Shown in pieces: positions 39,758 to 47,557 of a stretch of DNA of 64,000 bases. The stretch lies in the NCBI GenBank assembly GCA_023412005.1, contig JAEYOE010000001.1, positions 1-64,000 on the forward strand. Direction: 5' to 3'. Made by a program: the position numbers and the translations under genes. How positions within the stretch are numbered: the first letter of the stretch is position 1; the number at the start of each line of letters is the position of its first letter. This stretch comes from Bacillota bacterium. Lineage in GTDB: Bacteria; Bacillota; Clostridia; Christensenellales; SZUA-584. The notes beneath the pieces were generated by a model that saw nothing but the letters and a program-made list of their open reading frames with translations, searched no databases and was not told the origin of the DNA.

Positions 39758-40234
39758 TTATTTTGCTTTCTCTGCCGAAGCCGGTTCAGCCGGAGCTTCC
39801 GGAGCCGGTGCTTTTTCTTTCTTTTTAGATTCGTGCTTTTTCTCATCGGCGGAGGCAGTCAGCAAAGGCTGGTCTGTGCCGTCGGTAATGTTGCACTTTC
39901 CCTTGTAAAATGCGCCGCTTTCAATCGCAAAGCTCGAGGCCGTCAGCTCGCCCGTCAGCTTCGCGCCGCTCAGCATCTGCACAGCGCCCGTTGCGGTTAA
40001 GTTGCCGTTCACTTTGCCCGCGATATTCACATTGAACGCAGACACGTGTCCGTCAACCACGCCGTCTGCCCCTATGGTGATGTCGCCGCCGGCTTTCACG
40101 CTGCCCTTCACCGCGCCGTCAACCCGAACGCCGCCCATGGTATCGATATTCCCGGTAAACGTTGTTCCGGCCGGAATGGATGCATCCGGCAGATTCTTAA
40201 TCATGCGGGGAGGTTCATTCTTTAATCTTGCCAT
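39758..40234 (-). CDS. Bactofilin (polymer-forming cytoskeletal protein)
   Basis: A 158-residue bactofilin (DUF583). The beta-helical core (residues about 20-115) shows the repeated G-x-hydrophobic pattern, such as VRVDGAVKGSVKAGGDITIG and VNGNLTATG. The tail is a low-complexity Lys/Ala/Pro/Glu stretch. Bactofilins polymerise without nucleotide under the membrane and often guide cell-wall enzymes. AAGGAG precedes the ATG. It follows, by 13 bases, a membrane protein that is the likely partner. Confidence 0.93.
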   Translation of the reverse strand: MARLKNEPPRMIKNLPDASIPAGTTFTGNIDTMGGVRVDGAVKGSVKAGGDITIGADGVVDGHVSAFNVNIAGKVNGNLTATGAVQMLSGAKLTGELTASSFAIESGAFYKGKCNITDGTDQPLLTASADEKKHESKKKEKAPAPEAPAEPASAEKAK

Positions 40235-40247
40235 TTTATGCGCTCCT

Positions 40248-41141
40248 TTAATACGTATTCGTTTGCAGATATTCTTCTAGCTTATCTGCGTTTGTTAACG
40301 CTTTTAATACCATCGCCTGGTGTCTTGGGCATTCCTTCCCAGTCTCGTGTATCTTGCTGTGTAAAAAGTGAATACAGAAATGACCGCCGAAATTATTGCC
40401 GGGTGACGGATCCACCATATGGGGCATGCAGTGCATGGACGCTGCAAAATACCTTTCGCCGATTTTGACCCAAATCGCATGCCTGTCCCAACTCCATTTG
40501 CCGCCGGCAATCTGCTTTAAAACAGCCGTATCGTCGGCAGTTAAAGGATCGCTGTCAGCGTGATAATGGCCGCCGAAACGACGAACATGGAATGACAGCC
40601 CTGTATCTACATCAATCACTGTCGCTTCTGTGCCTTTTGTTAAAGCTTCCGATCCGCCATTGAACCAGTCGACAAGCTCCACGCGGCCATTGATATCACC
40701 GTTTCTATACTCGATGCTTTCAACGACGGGAGCAGATTCTACCGTCAGCCAGGGGTCGGATAGTCTCTCGGATCCTTCTGTGTCACCAACGGCGACTTCG
40801 TCATTGCCCAAAGCAGGCATGTCATCCTCACTCGAGATCGGCTCTGAAGACGTTTGTTCCGGTGTGGGGGCCGCCGCCGAAAAGGCGAGGCTGTCTATCA
40901 CCGAGAGCGCGGCGTTATGTTTTGCTTCCTGTTCACCGAGAGCTGCACTCAGCTTGTCCAGTGCAAAATAGGCACTGAATCCGGCATAGGCGCTAGCCCC
41001 AAAAACCATGATGAAAATAAAACAGACAGCATACAATAAGACTTTTCGCACCACGATACAAACGGGTTGCTTTCGCGCGATATCCTTTGTGCTGATGGTG
41101 ATGCATACTTTAGCTTTGAATGGGTTAGCCCGTGTTTTCAT
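40248..41141 (-). CDS. Membrane-anchored protein with His-rich C-terminal domain, bactofilin neighbour
   Basis: A 297-residue protein. A cytosolic basic N-terminus and one membrane helix (about 33-60) lead to a Ser/Glu/Pro-rich spacer and an outside C-terminal domain from about residue 155. That domain holds several conserved-looking His/Asp groups: GGHYHADSDPLT, KWSWDRHAIWV, ASMHCMPHM and GHFCIHFLHS. It looks like a metal-dependent cell-surface domain seen in Clostridia, but I cannot name it. In many bacteria this place beside bactofilin is held by an M23 peptidase. ATG 41141 has AAAGGTGG upstream. Confidence 0.75.
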   Translation of the reverse strand: MKTRANPFKAKVCITISTKDIARKQPVCIVVRKVLLYAVCFIFIMVFGASAYAGFSAYFALDKLSAALGEQEAKHNAALSVIDSLAFSAAAPTPEQTSSEPISSEDDMPALGNDEVAVGDTEGSERLSDPWLTVESAPVVESIEYRNGDINGRVELVDWFNGGSEALTKGTEATVIDVDTGLSFHVRRFGGHYHADSDPLTADDTAVLKQIAGGKWSWDRHAIWVKIGERYFAASMHCMPHMVDPSPGNNFGGHFCIHFLHSKIHETGKECPRHQAMVLKALTNADKLEEYLQTNTY

Positions 41142-41243
41142 TATACGCAACCACCTTTTTATTTAGTTTTTATATTTTTTTATACCCATTATGGGTTGAG
41201 TGAAACAGTTTTTTAATATTTACATGTCTTTTCTTATCGGGGA

Positions 41244-42056
41244 TTAATAACAAAAGAGGTCTTTTGTCTGCAAATAGTTATCCAGCAGTTCGTCGTGATT
41301 TTTGTAATTATGGCTGTAAACCTCATAGATGACAGACCCTTTGTAGCTTAACTGATTGAGTGAAGATACGAACTCATCAAAATTCACACAGCCGAGCAGC
41401 GGCAGCACCGGCACACAGCCGCGCTGTTCATCAAGCTGAACATCACAAATATGAACATTGCTTAAGTTTCCTTGTGTCTGCAGCAAAAAGTCGGTGGGTT
41501 TGTATCCTGATTGTAAAGCCTGTTTTAAATCGAAGGTGAACCAAAGGCTCTCCGGGCTGAGCAGCGGCAGCAGCTTTTGCGGAAAATCCGGCGACGAATA
41601 CCAGCACCAATGCACGTTTTCCCAAGATAGTTTAATGCCCTGTTGCTGTGAAAGCTCAGTAAGGGGCTGTGTTCTTTCGGCGATATAGTCGTAATTCAGC
41701 ACGAGATTGCGGGCGCGCTTCACGTTGGCCGGGCCGTGAAACACATAGCTTTGGGCGTTTAGTATTGATGCGGCATCAAGAACTTGCTTATAAATATCCA
41801 GCGCTTCATGCCGCGCACGATCGTGCGCCGAAAAAAGCATCGGCTCAAACTGCAACGAAAAGGCGTGAACAGAGCTGACCTCAATGCCCCAATGATCGGC
41901 GCGCCTTTTTAGTTCCTTCACATAATCCTGTTGGTATTCGGCCATACAACTGAAGAAAATCTCGCAGCGGGACACACCCATTTTCCCCATGATGTCAATC
42001 GCATCTTCGTTATAAACGTTCGGGAAAAAGCAAGCCGTTGACATTCCAAATTGCAT
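41244..42056 (-). CDS. Xylose isomerase-like TIM-barrel protein (sugar phosphate isomerase/epimerase family)
   Basis: A 270-residue AP-endonuclease-2 type barrel. It shows the family pattern FGMSTACFFPN at strand 1, EVSSVHAF, SYVFHGP, LSWENVHW, WFTFDLKQA and NVHICD at successive strands, with His, Glu and Asp metal ligands. GGGAGG lies five bases before the ATG. Single gene; the substrate is unknown. Confidence 0.88.
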   Translation of the reverse strand: MQFGMSTACFFPNVYNEDAIDIMGKMGVSRCEIFFSCMAEYQQDYVKELKRRADHWGIEVSSVHAFSLQFEPMLFSAHDRARHEALDIYKQVLDAASILNAQSYVFHGPANVKRARNLVLNYDYIAERTQPLTELSQQQGIKLSWENVHWCWYSSPDFPQKLLPLLSPESLWFTFDLKQALQSGYKPTDFLLQTQGNLSNVHICDVQLDEQRGCVPVLPLLGCVNFDEFVSSLNQLSYKGSVIYEVYSHNYKNHDELLDNYLQTKDLFCY

Positions 42057-42218
42057 ACAAACCTCCCAAGACCCTCATTATATCAAAAAGGACAAAAAAG
42101 TTCTTACAAAATTCAAAATAACAATAAATAATATAAAGGGAACAGACTGGTATAATCGAATATATATAATATGAAATATAGTGTTGAATCTCAGCAATTC
42201 AACAAAAAGGAAGTTGGC

Positions 42219-43865
42219 ATGAATAAAAGATATGTGATTATCGGGGGAATCGCCGGCGGCATCAGCGCCGCGGAGCGGCTGCGCAGACTGAACGGACATG
42301 CTGTTATCACGGTGTTTGAAAAAAATGAGCATGTGGCGTTTGCGAGCAGCTCGCTCCCATATTGCCTTGGCGGTCTCGTCAGCGCTAAGGATATTGCCGA
42401 CTTGACGTCTCAGCAGGAGACGGTTGAGCGGCACAGCATAGACATCAGGTGCCAGTGTGAAGTGACTGCGATTGACAGATACGCGAAAGCCGTGACGGTG
42501 CATGACTTAAGCACTGATCGAACGTACCGTGAGGAATACGATAAGCTGATTATTGCGACCGGTACGAAGCCGGTGAGACCGGATATACAAGGGCTTGATA
42601 CAACCGGGATATTCACGCTGAAAGATATGCGTGATCTGTCCGCCGTATCGGCACACATCGAAGCTGTGGCCGCAAAACGCGCTGCAGTGGTGGGCGGCGG
42701 AAACGTCGGCCTTGAGATTGCGGAGAATCTGTCGTCCCGCGGTATTAAAACATGCGTGGTTGAGCAAACAAGCCACGCGCTGCCCAACTTTGATGCCGAT
42801 ATGGCACACTTTGCAAGGCGCGCGCTGGAAGACAACAGCGTGGCGCTAATAACCAATGCGGCTGTGCAGGAGGTTGAAAGCACCGAGGAAGGCTTAAGGC
42901 TGCTGCTCTCGAACAGCAAGTCAATCTTTGCGGATATCGTTATATTATGCACAGGTGTGATGCCTGAAGCGGCGCTTGTTAAAGCGGCCGGGCTTGGTAT
43001 CGGCGTTACGGGCGGCATACTCGTGGATGAGCATATGCAGACCACCGATAAAGACATTTATGCCGTGGGCGATGCGGTTGAACTCGAATCGGTATTCGGG
43101 GGTAAGGTGCTGCTGTCACAGGCGCCTATAGCCATACGTCAGGGGCGCATCGCTGCCGATAATATATGCGGAATCGGGTCGCGTTTCAGGCAAGTGGTGG
43201 CTGTTTCGTTGATCAAAATATTCGATACGCATATGGCAAGCGCAGGCCTGGCGGAGACTGAGATTGCTGACAAGGATATCCGGTACGAGAAAATTTATGT
43301 GAGCGGCACATCGCGTGAAAGCTATTTTCCGGGCGCTAAACGGCTTTATTTAAAGCTGATGTTCGAAAAAAAGACGGGCCGATTGCTCGGCGCACAGATG
43401 GTGGGTGAAGAGGGCGTAGACAAACGCATTGACGTGCTTGCCACCGCTATACGCTGCGGCCTCCCGGCGGATAAGCTCAGTGATTTGGAGCTGGCATACG
43501 CACCCGCCTTTGGTTCCGTCAGAGACGTCGTCAGCTTGGCGGGATACATCGCGGCGGATGTTTTGGGCGGCTTCAGTGATCTGGTACACTGGCATGAGTT
43601 GAGAACGTTGAAGAATGCATTGCTGCTGGATGTGCGTACAAGTAAGGAGCGCGATTCGGGCACGATTGCCGGTTCCGTTCATATTCCGCTGGATGAGTTA
43701 AAAAGCCGGATGGGTGAACTGCCTGCGAACAAGCCGATCGTTGTTTTCAGCCGCAACGGCAAGCGCTCGTATACGGCCGAACGCATGCTGAAAAACGCGG
43801 GGCTTAAGGCAAAGAATTTGAGCGGCGGGTACGCTCTGTTTGAAATATTCAACAGGATGGTATAA
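42219..43865 (+). CDS. CoA-disulfide reductase/rhodanese-like flavoprotein lacking both active-site cysteines
   Basis: A 548-residue protein with a FAD- and NAD(P)H-binding reductase (1-440; FAD motif GIAGGISAAERL, NAD motif VVGGGNVGLEIAENL, VYAVGD-like IYAVGDAVEL) and a C-terminal rhodanese domain (about 465-548). The redox cysteine expected before LPY (as in CGLPY) is Ser44 in ASSSLPYC, with a cysteine shifted to position 49. The rhodanese cysteine expected before the GxR loop is Ser511 in VFSRNGKRS. The ATG 42219 has AAGGAAG upstream. The next gene is an ArsR regulator one base away. The fold is sure; the reaction is not. Confidence 0.88.
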   Translation: MNKRYVIIGGIAGGISAAERLRRLNGHAVITVFEKNEHVAFASSSLPYCLGGLVSAKDIADLTSQQETVERHSIDIRCQCEVTAIDRYAKAVTVHDLSTDRTYREEYDKLIIATGTKPVRPDIQGLDTTGIFTLKDMRDLSAVSAHIEAVAAKRAAVVGGGNVGLEIAENLSSRGIKTCVVEQTSHALPNFDADMAHFARRALEDNSVALITNAAVQEVESTEEGLRLLLSNSKSIFADIVILCTGVMPEAALVKAAGLGIGVTGGILVDEHMQTTDKDIYAVGDAVELESVFGGKVLLSQAPIAIRQGRIAADNICGIGSRFRQVVAVSLIKIFDTHMASAGLAETEIADKDIRYEKIYVSGTSRESYFPGAKRLYLKLMFEKKTGRLLGAQMVGEEGVDKRIDVLATAIRCGLPADKLSDLELAYAPAFGSVRDVVSLAGYIAADVLGGFSDLVHWHELRTLKNALLLDVRTSKERDSGTIAGSVHIPLDELKSRMGELPANKPIVVFSRNGKRSYTAERMLKNAGLKAKNLSGGYALFEIFNRMV

Positions 43866-43866
43866 T

Positions 43867-44136
43867 ATGGATTTATCAAAGTATGAATCGCTTGCGGCTA
43901 AGCTCCGCGTGCTCGGGCATCCGATAAGGCTGTGTATCGTGAACGGGCTTATGAAAAAAGAATGCCATGTCAAGCAGATATGCGAGGCTCTCGGCATTCC
44001 TCAGCCGGTGATTTCGCTGCATTTGTCTAAGCTCAAAGCGGCAGGCATTGTCGACTGCGAGCGGCAGGGAAGCTGTGTGGCTTATCATGTGACCGATAAG
44101 GTGACGATGCGGCTGCTGGAGCTGCTACCGAAGTAA
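43867..44136 (+). CDS. ArsR-family regulator
   Basis: An 89-residue winged-helix repressor: LRVLGHPIRLCIV, QICEALGIPQPVISLHLSKLKAAGIV and the wing GSCVAYHVT. Several cysteines are present, including two in KECHVKQIC, near where ArsR and persulfide-sensing relatives carry their sensor cysteines. It lies one base after the reductase/rhodanese gene, so it is likely the operon's regulator, sensing a thiol, persulfide or metal. Confidence 0.88.
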   Translation: MDLSKYESLAAKLRVLGHPIRLCIVNGLMKKECHVKQICEALGIPQPVISLHLSKLKAAGIVDCERQGSCVAYHVTDKVTMRLLELLPK

Positions 44137-44308
44137 AAAGAATAGGCCATTAACCGCTGTTCGTTAAAGTCGTCGTGATGCTCACGACGGCAATGACATG
44201 AATTGCGATTTCAAAGCTTAGCGTTTGTCGTGAATTAAAACAATGATATTAGTAGTACTTTAAACAACTTGTTTTATCGCTCAGCGATCGAAGGGGTGGA
44301 GGTATCGT

Positions 44309-45385
44309 ATGAAACTGCCAGATTATTGCACACCTGATTTTCGTGCGGATGTGTTTTTAAGTGCACCCGACGCCGCCGCAATAGCCGCGCCGCAGGACGG
44401 CATTGTGCCAAATGGGTATCACGCGACCAGCATTTTCCCGGAATACTATAAGATCGGCGGGCAGTGGAAGCTGATCCGCCAAAGCCGCATGGACTGCGCC
44501 GTGATCATCAAAGACGGCGAGCCGTATGCCGTGGAAGCGCGCAACATCAAAAAGGGTGACAGCGTGGTGATTGGCCGCGAAGAAGACGGCTGCAGCGGCA
44601 TCTATCTGAACACGAATCCGTTCGAAGCCGACAACGAGGCGGCGGAGGGCTTTGCATTTCGGGGCTCGCGCACGCGGGAAACATCTTACTCGCGCGATTA
44701 CGACAGCCTCTATGAGCTGCTGCGCTACGAAAAGCAGCACGGCTTTTGCATTTGGGTTTTAGGCCCCGCCTGCACGTTCGATTATGATTCGCGCCGCGCG
44801 ATGGCCGGTCTGATTGAAAAAGGGTATGTGCAGGCTGTGTTTGCGGGCAACGCGCTCGCGACTCACGACCTTGAAGCGGCCGTGCTGAAAACCGCGCTGG
44901 GGCAGGACATTTACACGCAAAAGAGCATCAAGGGCGGGCATTACCATCACCTTGATACGATCAATATGGTGCGCGAGTGCGGCGGTATTAAACCGTTTAT
45001 ACAGCAGCGCGGTATTGAAGACGGCATTATGGCGGCGGTTATCAGGAAGGGTATACCGTATGTGCTGGCCGGGTCCATACGCGACGACGGGCCGCTGCCC
45101 GATGTGATTGCGAATGTGTATGAAGCGCAGTCCGCGATGCGCGAGATTATCAAGCAGGCCACCACGGTGATTACGCTGGCGACGCAGCTGCACGCGATTG
45201 CGACGGGCAACATGACGCCTTGCTACACGATTAAGAACGGCATTGTGCGTCCGGTGAGTTTCTACACGGTGGATATTTCCGAGTTTGCTGTGGGCAAGCT
45301 GCACGACCGCGGGTCGCTCTCCGCAAGGTCTATCGTGACAAATGTGCAAGATTTCCTCGTGAACGTGGAGAGGAACTTGGAGTAA
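44309..45385 (+). CDS. COG1915/TIGR00300 family protein (ornithine cyclodeaminase-like)
   Basis: A 358-residue protein. Conserved-looking segments include VPNGYHATSIFPEYYKIGG, the Rossmann part with VFAGNALATHDLEAA, KGGHYHHLDTINMVRECGG and LAGSIRDDGPLPDVI. These match the AF1255/MJ1480 family; some archaeal members are ornithine cyclodeaminases, and cyanobacterial relatives form part of an arginine catabolic enzyme. The role here could be ornithine-to-proline conversion, but the bacterial branch is untested. AGGGGTGGAGG lies just upstream of the ATG. Confidence 0.82.
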   Translation: MKLPDYCTPDFRADVFLSAPDAAAIAAPQDGIVPNGYHATSIFPEYYKIGGQWKLIRQSRMDCAVIIKDGEPYAVEARNIKKGDSVVIGREEDGCSGIYLNTNPFEADNEAAEGFAFRGSRTRETSYSRDYDSLYELLRYEKQHGFCIWVLGPACTFDYDSRRAMAGLIEKGYVQAVFAGNALATHDLEAAVLKTALGQDIYTQKSIKGGHYHHLDTINMVRECGGIKPFIQQRGIEDGIMAAVIRKGIPYVLAGSIRDDGPLPDVIANVYEAQSAMREIIKQATTVITLATQLHAIATGNMTPCYTIKNGIVRPVSFYTVDISEFAVGKLHDRGSLSARSIVTNVQDFLVNVERNLE

Positions 45386-45410
45386 GGTTGATTTGGGTTA
45401 GACGAACAAT

Positions 45411-45929
45411 TCAAACATAACGCCGGACTCTTTTCATATAAGTCACGTAGTCATCCCCGAAGGTTTGCAAACACCATCTTTCTTCAGCAAGAATAATAAA
45501 ATGCACCGACACCTGATGGATAACTACCAGAAAAAGCACGATGAGCGAACGCGTCAACAGCGCGCAACCAATATAATAAACCAAATAAGATACATAAATC
45601 GGATGTCGGGAAAAGCGGTACAGCCCCTTTATATTGATACCGCTGTCTTTTGGCTTTGCGAAGTTTACCATGGAGAAGATACAAAGCAAAAGACCCGCCC
45701 CATAAACGCTTAAACCGATATAAAACAACACTGAGTCTGCTACAACCTGGAGAAAAAAGAAATAAATCAGCATGCAAAGCACTGATATTTGATAAACCCA
45801 GAGGGCGGTTCTTTCTTTGCCGATGAGCGGAGGGAAGTGAGCCGCACGCTGCAGCGCTTCCTTATTTATTGCACCAAGTAGTCCATAACGGATCAGTAAA
45901 AGCGGTATGATTAAAAACGCTGCGTTCAT
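45411..45929 (-). CDS. Isoprenylcysteine carboxyl methyltransferase-like membrane protein
   Basis: A 172-residue protein with about five membrane helices and the PEMT/ICMT signature GLYRFSRHPIYVSYLVYYIG and EERWCLQTFGDDYVTYMKRVRR. In bacteria such proteins methylate unknown lipids or small molecules in the membrane. GGAGCC lies upstream of the ATG. Single gene; convergent with the COG1915 gene. Confidence 0.88.
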   Translation of the reverse strand: MNAAFLIIPLLLIRYGLLGAINKEALQRAAHFPPLIGKERTALWVYQISVLCMLIYFFFLQVVADSVLFYIGLSVYGAGLLLCIFSMVNFAKPKDSGINIKGLYRFSRHPIYVSYLVYYIGCALLTRSLIVLFLVVIHQVSVHFIILAEERWCLQTFGDDYVTYMKRVRRYV

Positions 45930-45973
45930 TCTTTTGGCTCCATCTTTTTTTTGTTCTTTAGCATACGGCCATA

Positions 45974-46013
45974 GAAAAGCTCCTGTGCTTTTGAATACGC
46001 AGGAGCTTCGCTT
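45974..46013 (-). terminator. Terminator of the YfcC-like transporter gene
   Basis: AAGCTCCTG and CAGGAGCTT pair around a 14-base loop; on the minus strand the stem ends in CTTTTC. It lies directly after the transporter stop. Confidence 0.75.
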
Positions 46014-46022
46014 TATTTCAGC

Positions 46023-47468
46023 CTAATAGCCCACGCCCACAGCAATCATCAAGAAGCCGATGCTGAGCGCCGCAATCAGTAGCTGCAGCCATATCGTAAA
46101 CTTAAACCACTTGGTGTAGCTCACCGTCGTGAGCCCCAGCGCAATCAGCAGCATCGCGTTGGTGGGGTACAGCACATTCAAAAACCCGTCGCCGAGCGCA
46201 TAAGAGAATACCAGCGTCTGGCCCGATATGCCCGTCATGGCCGCGAGCGGCACGAGCAGCGGCATCACGAGAAAAGCCTTGGCCGAGGCCTGCGCCACAA
46301 ACAGCTCGAGAACCAAGATCACCGCGTAGATAATGATCACATTCACATACGGGCTGGTATTGGAAATCGCGCTTGACGCGAAATTGAGTATCGTGCCTTG
46401 TATGCCGCTGTCGGTGATGATCGTCGAAACCGCCATCGCCATCGGAATCAGCACAATGCCGGGCGCGATATCGCCCATCCCTTGAAAGAACGTTTTGGCA
46501 ATGCCCTTGTAGCCCGCGAGTTTTGCGCCGATGGTGGAAGCCAGTATAAAAATCAGCGCAATCATGATCATGGAATAATCGGCAAGCCCGAGGAACGATG
46601 CCGAAACGAGGAACACGAACATGATGCTAATCAGTATGCCGACGAAAACGATCGGGCCTTTCTTGAAATCGGCGGCTTCTTCAATTTGCGCGGGCGTGAG
46701 CAGGTATTTCTCGCGCCTCTGTGTGTCTTCGAGATACACCGCGGAAGACATCGGATTTTTCTCGAGCTTTTTTGCGTAACGAATCAGAAAAAGCAGCAGA
46801 ATGCCGTAAATCAGCACGAAGAATATGAGCCGCAGCCATGTGCCCGAATACATCGGAACGCCTGCCAATCTTTGCGCGATACCGATTGAGAACGGGTTAA
46901 ACAGCGCCGCCGCAAACCCAAAGCTGGTGGACAAAAGACTTAAAGAAAGCCCCATCAGGCTGTCCCAGCCGAGCATGAACGAAAGCCCGACGACGAGTGG
47001 AATCAACGGCACAATCTCCTCGAGTATACCAAAGAACGACCCTAAGAACATGAACACGAATGAAATAACCGCAATCAGCAGGTATTTGCGCCGATACATT
47101 TTTGACGCGATTTTGGCGATCACCGCGCGCAGTATGCCCGATTTATCCAGCAGCGTGAACGACCCGCCGATCAGCAGTATAAAAAGCATGATGCTAATCA
47201 TCACGACGTTCACGTCTCCGCCCGGCGCGAACGATTTGAATATCGCGAGCAGTATGTTATAAGCGGGGTATTGGCCAGCCGCGCCGTCCTGCGCATAAGA
47301 ACCCGGCACATTAACCGTGTTGCCGTTCGCATCCGTTGTGGTGTCAAAAGCCCCTGGCGGCACAAACAGCGTGAGGCAGTAAGCCCCGATGATCAGCGCA
47401 AAGATAATAACGGCAGCCGTCAGCAGGCTTCTTTTATTTATCTGAAAACTGGAATCAGATTTGGACAT
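46023..47468 (-). CDS. YfcC/DcuC-type membrane transporter
   Basis: A 481-residue transporter with 11 or 12 helices. It belongs to the C4-dicarboxylate/YfcC group of the ion transporter superfamily, with the re-entrant-like FGILEEIVPLIPLVVGLSFMLGWD and YPTNAMLLIALGLTTVSYTKWFKF segments. The substrate could be a dicarboxylate, an amino acid or a peptide. AAAGGAG lies before ATG 47468. It diverges from a WYL-domain regulator that probably controls it. Confidence 0.88.
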   Translation of the reverse strand: MSKSDSSFQINKRSLLTAAVIIFALIIGAYCLTLFVPPGAFDTTTDANGNTVNVPGSYAQDGAAGQYPAYNILLAIFKSFAPGGDVNVVMISIMLFILLIGGSFTLLDKSGILRAVIAKIASKMYRRKYLLIAVISFVFMFLGSFFGILEEIVPLIPLVVGLSFMLGWDSLMGLSLSLLSTSFGFAAALFNPFSIGIAQRLAGVPMYSGTWLRLIFFVLIYGILLLFLIRYAKKLEKNPMSSAVYLEDTQRREKYLLTPAQIEEAADFKKGPIVFVGILISIMFVFLVSASFLGLADYSMIMIALIFILASTIGAKLAGYKGIAKTFFQGMGDIAPGIVLIPMAMAVSTIITDSGIQGTILNFASSAISNTSPYVNVIIIYAVILVLELFVAQASAKAFLVMPLLVPLAAMTGISGQTLVFSYALGDGFLNVLYPTNAMLLIALGLTTVSYTKWFKFTIWLQLLIAALSIGFLMIAVGVGY

Positions 47469-47520
47469 GGCGGTTCTCCTTTGAACGCATATATGGTACA
47501 ATTATGCTATACATATGATG

Positions 47521-47542
47521 GCATGTCAATTGATGGACATGC
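47521..47542. promoter_or_regulatory. Inverted-repeat operator candidate
   Basis: GCATGTC (47521-47527) and GACATGC (47536-47542) form a perfect 7-bp dyad with an 8-base spacer. It lies between the divergent YfcC transporter and WYL regulator genes, just before the WYL ribosome site GGGGGGAG. A likely binding site for the regulator. Confidence 0.65.
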
Positions 47543-47557
47543 GGGGGGAGATGTATT

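Noticed and set aside
44171..44189. Hairpin CGTCGTGA/TCACGACG after the ArsR gene as terminator
   Set aside because: Strong stem but no T-run follows; it may still help transcript ends, but the evidence is not enough to call it.
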